Assembly (NCBI RefSeq): GCF_022376445.1
Contig: NW_025954964.1
Span: 1-64,000 of the forward strand
Length of the DNA: 64,000 nt
Origin: Fomitopsis serialis
Taxonomy: Eukaryota; Basidiomycota; Agaricomycetes; Polyporales; Fomitopsidaceae
Direction: 5' to 3'
Part shown: one piece after another, positions 61,080-64,000 of the stretch
Layout of the letters: every line of letters begins with the position of its first letter
Position numbering within the stretch: the stretch's first letter is position 1
Position numbers and translations under genes: made by a program
Notes under the pieces: model-generated
What the model was told of the DNA's origin: nothing
The model's input: only the letters and a program-made list of their open reading frames with translations
Database searches by the model: none

Positions 61080-64000
61080 ATGTCGCCCGTTGCAATGCCT
61101 GTAGCCATGGATTCTCAGTTTTCTCCCCTCATAGACGCTTTACGCAATGCACCCACGGCTCCAGGCAAGTCTCGCCAGAATCTGCGACTGTCCGCCGCTC
61201 ACTCATCAATGTCTTGTAGATGCAAAGGCTGCCGCCGATCGCCTTGCTCGCGAAGTCTCAAAAACCGGACTTGAGTCTCTCAGGTGCGTAAATTTACACC
61301 TAACTTATCACCAAGTCTGAAGTGCATTCAGCGATGCACAAATCATCACCGCCCTTCATGCCTTCGCGGGCAACAAGAAGTCGGGTTACGAACGTGAATC
61401 CGCCGTGGTGGCCTTCCAATCTTTGGTGACTGTACTCGGTGCTCCAGTTGCACCTTTACTTCTGCCCTCTCTCCCGGTCATCTACGAGCTGTACATGGAC
61501 AAAGGCGATGTGGTCCGCTCGGCGGCTAGCGCTGCCGTCAAAGCGATCCTGAAGCTTTGCCCTCCCGAGACCACTAGAGTTCTGTTTCGTACCCTCGAAG
61601 GCATCCTCGAGACAGGAAAGTGGAGAACAAAAGTCGGCGTGCTCGACTCTATCAGGACCTTCTCAAGTTCTGCGCGCGACGCCGTAGCAAACGAGCTTGG
61701 GACCACGATCCCGAAGGTAGAAGCTGCTATGCATGACACAAAGCAAGAGGTGTGTAGAAAGACTCAGTGGTTATTTGTGTTTACCAAAACTTTGTCGTAG
61801 GTTTCCACTGCGGCAGTTAAATGTGCGACCGCGCTATGCGGAACCCTGGCAAATCCTGATTTGAGCCCACACATCCCATTGCTCGTCAAGTGTATGGCCA
61901 ATCCGGACTCGGTACCTGCGTGTATCAAGTCTCTCTCGTCCACCACATTCGTGGCTGAAGTCACCGCGCCGGCGCTCGCGGTGCTCGTTCCGCTCCTCAT
62001 CCGTGCTTTGAACGATAGGTCGATGGAGGTTCAGCGTCGAAGCGTCGTTGTCATCGATAACTTGGTAAAGCTGGTGCGCGACCCCACCGTTGCCGCCATT
62101 TATCTCAGCCCTCTTGTGGACGGTGTCGAGAAGATCGCTAAGGGTGCCGCCTTCCCAGAGGTACGCAATAATAGCAGAGCTCCCGCGAATACCTATTATG
62201 ACACCGATTTCTTAGGTCCGGGCGTTCGCTGAGACCGCTTCGAACACCTTGCTGAAGTCCGGCGCGTCCAAGGATGGACCGCCTCCCGCGAGACGTGATA
62301 TTGAGGGCGAAACGTCGTCAGCTTCGTCAGCTCTACTCACCCTTCTCCCAGCGGAGCTTGCAGATGTGTCTCCCAACCGCCCCAACGGCCCACATACACC
62401 GCGCCACCCGCTTCTCGCCCAGGTGCTGGATTTCGAGGCGTCCCTTGTTGCAGATTTGGTACACGACAGGCGATTCTCGGACAAGGACGTTTGGCATCGT
62501 TGCGTCGGATCGTACCTTACCCCATGGTTGTCTGGCGATGCGGACGCCGCGACCACCTTCGCGGAGACGGTTCGGTCCCACTTCCTCGCAATCGACCAGG
62601 CAAAACATGCGACGAGTGTCGACGACAGTGGAGAGGAGGGCGAGTTGCTCTGCGATACACAGTTCTCGCTTGCGTACGGTGCTCTCCTCTTGCTGTCACA
62701 CACGCGCCTGCGACTGTTCCGTGGCCGTCGTTACGGCATTTTGGGAACAAATGGATCCGGGAAGTCGACCCTCATGCGGCAATTGCGAGATGGCAAAGTA
62801 GAGAACTTTCCGCCTCAAGATCAGCTGCGTTGTGTCATGGTTGAACACTCGCTGCAAGGCGAAGACACCTCCATGTCTGTGATCGACTTCGTTGCCTCCG
62901 GTAGGTAGCTGTACGCCTACACTATGAACTGAGGTTCTGATGAATTTTCCCGCAGACAAGGCGCTCTCTGGGATCCCGCGCACCAAAATTAGGGACCAGC
63001 TATTGGAGGTCGGCTTTGACGATAGTCGTCAGGCCGAGCTTGTCGGAGGTCTATCCGGCGGATGGAAAATGAAGTTGGAGCTCGCAAGGGCTATGCTATA
63101 CAATGCGGACCTGCTTCTGCTTGATGAGGTCAGCATCCATGCTCATCGGTCATGTTGACCGTTTATTGATGATGTCCTCATCGCAGCCCACCAACCATGT
63201 AAGTAATATGATTTCATCGTATGTCAACCTGCCTGACTGCTATTCAGCTCGACCGCGCCTCTGTCCAATGGCTGGAGCAATATCTGATTGCACAGAAGCA
63301 CATCACTTGCCTCATCATTAGTCACGACTCTGGGTACGTGCTATTACTTCACCCCGTACCGCAGGCATTCAGACATCTTGCCAGATTCCTCGACACAGTT
63401 ACGACCGATATAGTGCATTACGAGAGCAAGAAGGTACTCATTAACGTGAACGAGCTGATCAGACATGCTGATCGGAGTCTTCAGCTTGTATACTACAAGG
63501 GCAACCTGTCAACATTCGTAGAAGCACACCCTGAAGCCAAATCGTATTATACCCTCGCTGCAACATCTGTCAAGTTCTCGTTCCCTCCGCCCGGGTCCTT
63601 GATGGGCGTCCGCAGTAACACTCGGGCTATCCTCAAGATGTCTAATTGCACGTTCACGTATTCGGGGAGGTCTACACCCAGCCTCTTCAATGTCAGCTGT
63701 GCGCTCTCTCTGTCAAGGTGAAGCGGACTTTCTTGATCATGTGCACTAATCGTTGACATCCGTGATCATCAGTCGTGTTGGGATCGTGGGTCCAAACGGT
63801 GCTGGAAAGTCTACACTCATCAAGCTCTTGACCGTACGTCGTACTGAATTTCACTCGATTATGGAGTTGAAACGGTTTCACAGGGTGAGACTGAGCCGCA
63901 GGAGGGCACCGTGTACAAGCATCCGTCATTGCGTATCGGTTACGTCTCTCAGCATGCGACGCATCACATTGGTGTGTCAATCCACTACTGCATAGGCTGA
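61080..64000 (+). CDS. TEF3: Translation elongation factor 3 (eEF3), 3' end beyond window
   Basis: Exons 61080-61164, 61220-61283, 61332-61749, 61801-62160, 62216-62900, 62956-63128, 63187-63198 (12 nt, encoding PTNH), 63248-63333, 63385-63433, 63485-63717, 63773-63833 and from 63884; every phase agrees. HEAT repeats come first (ALHAFAGNKKSGYERESAVV, LCPPETTRVLFRTLEGI, HIPLLVKCMANPDSVPACI). The first ABC domain shows YGILGTNGSGKSTLMRQLRD, LVGGLSGGWKMKLELARAML, LLLLDEPTNHLD and ITCLIISHDSGFLD. VYYKGNLSTF and the second ABC domain (VGIVGPNGAGKSTLIKLLT, TVYKHPSLRIGYVSQHA) follow. eEF3 is an essential fungal ATPase that frees deacylated tRNA from the ribosome E site. Intron 1 starts with GC instead of GT. 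The gene is incomplete because the window ends. Confidence 0.95.

Overview
The window is nuclear DNA from a filamentous basidiomycete, most likely a wood-decay Agaricomycete (Polyporales-like). The evidence is genes cut by many 45-65 nt GT-AG introns, 6-12 nt micro-exons, a fungus-specific translation factor eEF3, a STE12 factor, a GH18 chitinase, a PL14-type lyase, and a CxC5/CxC6 protein of the fungal KDZ transposon type. Species cannot be fixed from the sequence alone.

Layout. 1-1.1 kb: a satellite-like tandem repeat (about 184 bp monomers in 368 bp dimers). 1.4-4.2 kb: a KDZ-transposon-associated CxC5/CxC6 gene with a possible oxygenase-like fragment at its 3' side. 4.2-6.4 kb: unassigned DNA with a palindrome cluster. 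6.4-23.5 kb: an accessory block holding five copies of one family of cysteine-rich, single-pass membrane proteins (two intact, three broken) whose cytoplasmic tails end in a PPxY motif, plus a frame-broken MFS transporter and a MITE-like element. 24.7-27.5 kb: a secreted S41-type peptidase. 28.5-33.8 kb: a local segmental duplication carrying a Ser/Thr-rich membrane protein gene, its broken copy, and a PL14-type polysaccharide lyase. 34.2-64 kb: a mostly housekeeping region with RPB3 (with an unusual Gly/Trp-rich tail), a multi-pass RING-H2 ligase, STE12, a GTPBP1-like GTPase, a conserved HPD-motif protein, a membrane-anchored GH18 chitinase, an NDR/LATS-type kinase, a homeodomain factor and eEF3 (cut by the window end).

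How the genes relate. There is no operon logic. The left half looks like fast-evolving, duplicated, surface-exposed and mobile material; the right half is core cell biology (transcription, translation, morphogenesis and mating signalling). One feature needs care: several genes expected to be functional (STE12, the RING ligase, the NDR/LATS kinase, the homeodomain gene, the HPD-motif gene) each carry one or two apparent single-base deletions, while other long genes (CxC5/CxC6, RPB3, chitinase, eEF3, and the nine mapped exons of the S41 gene) are clean. Residual consensus deletions in the assembly are therefore a real possibility, and pseudogene calls in the left half should be read with that in mind. 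I rebuilt exon structures by eye from splice signals and frame continuity; no database search was possible.
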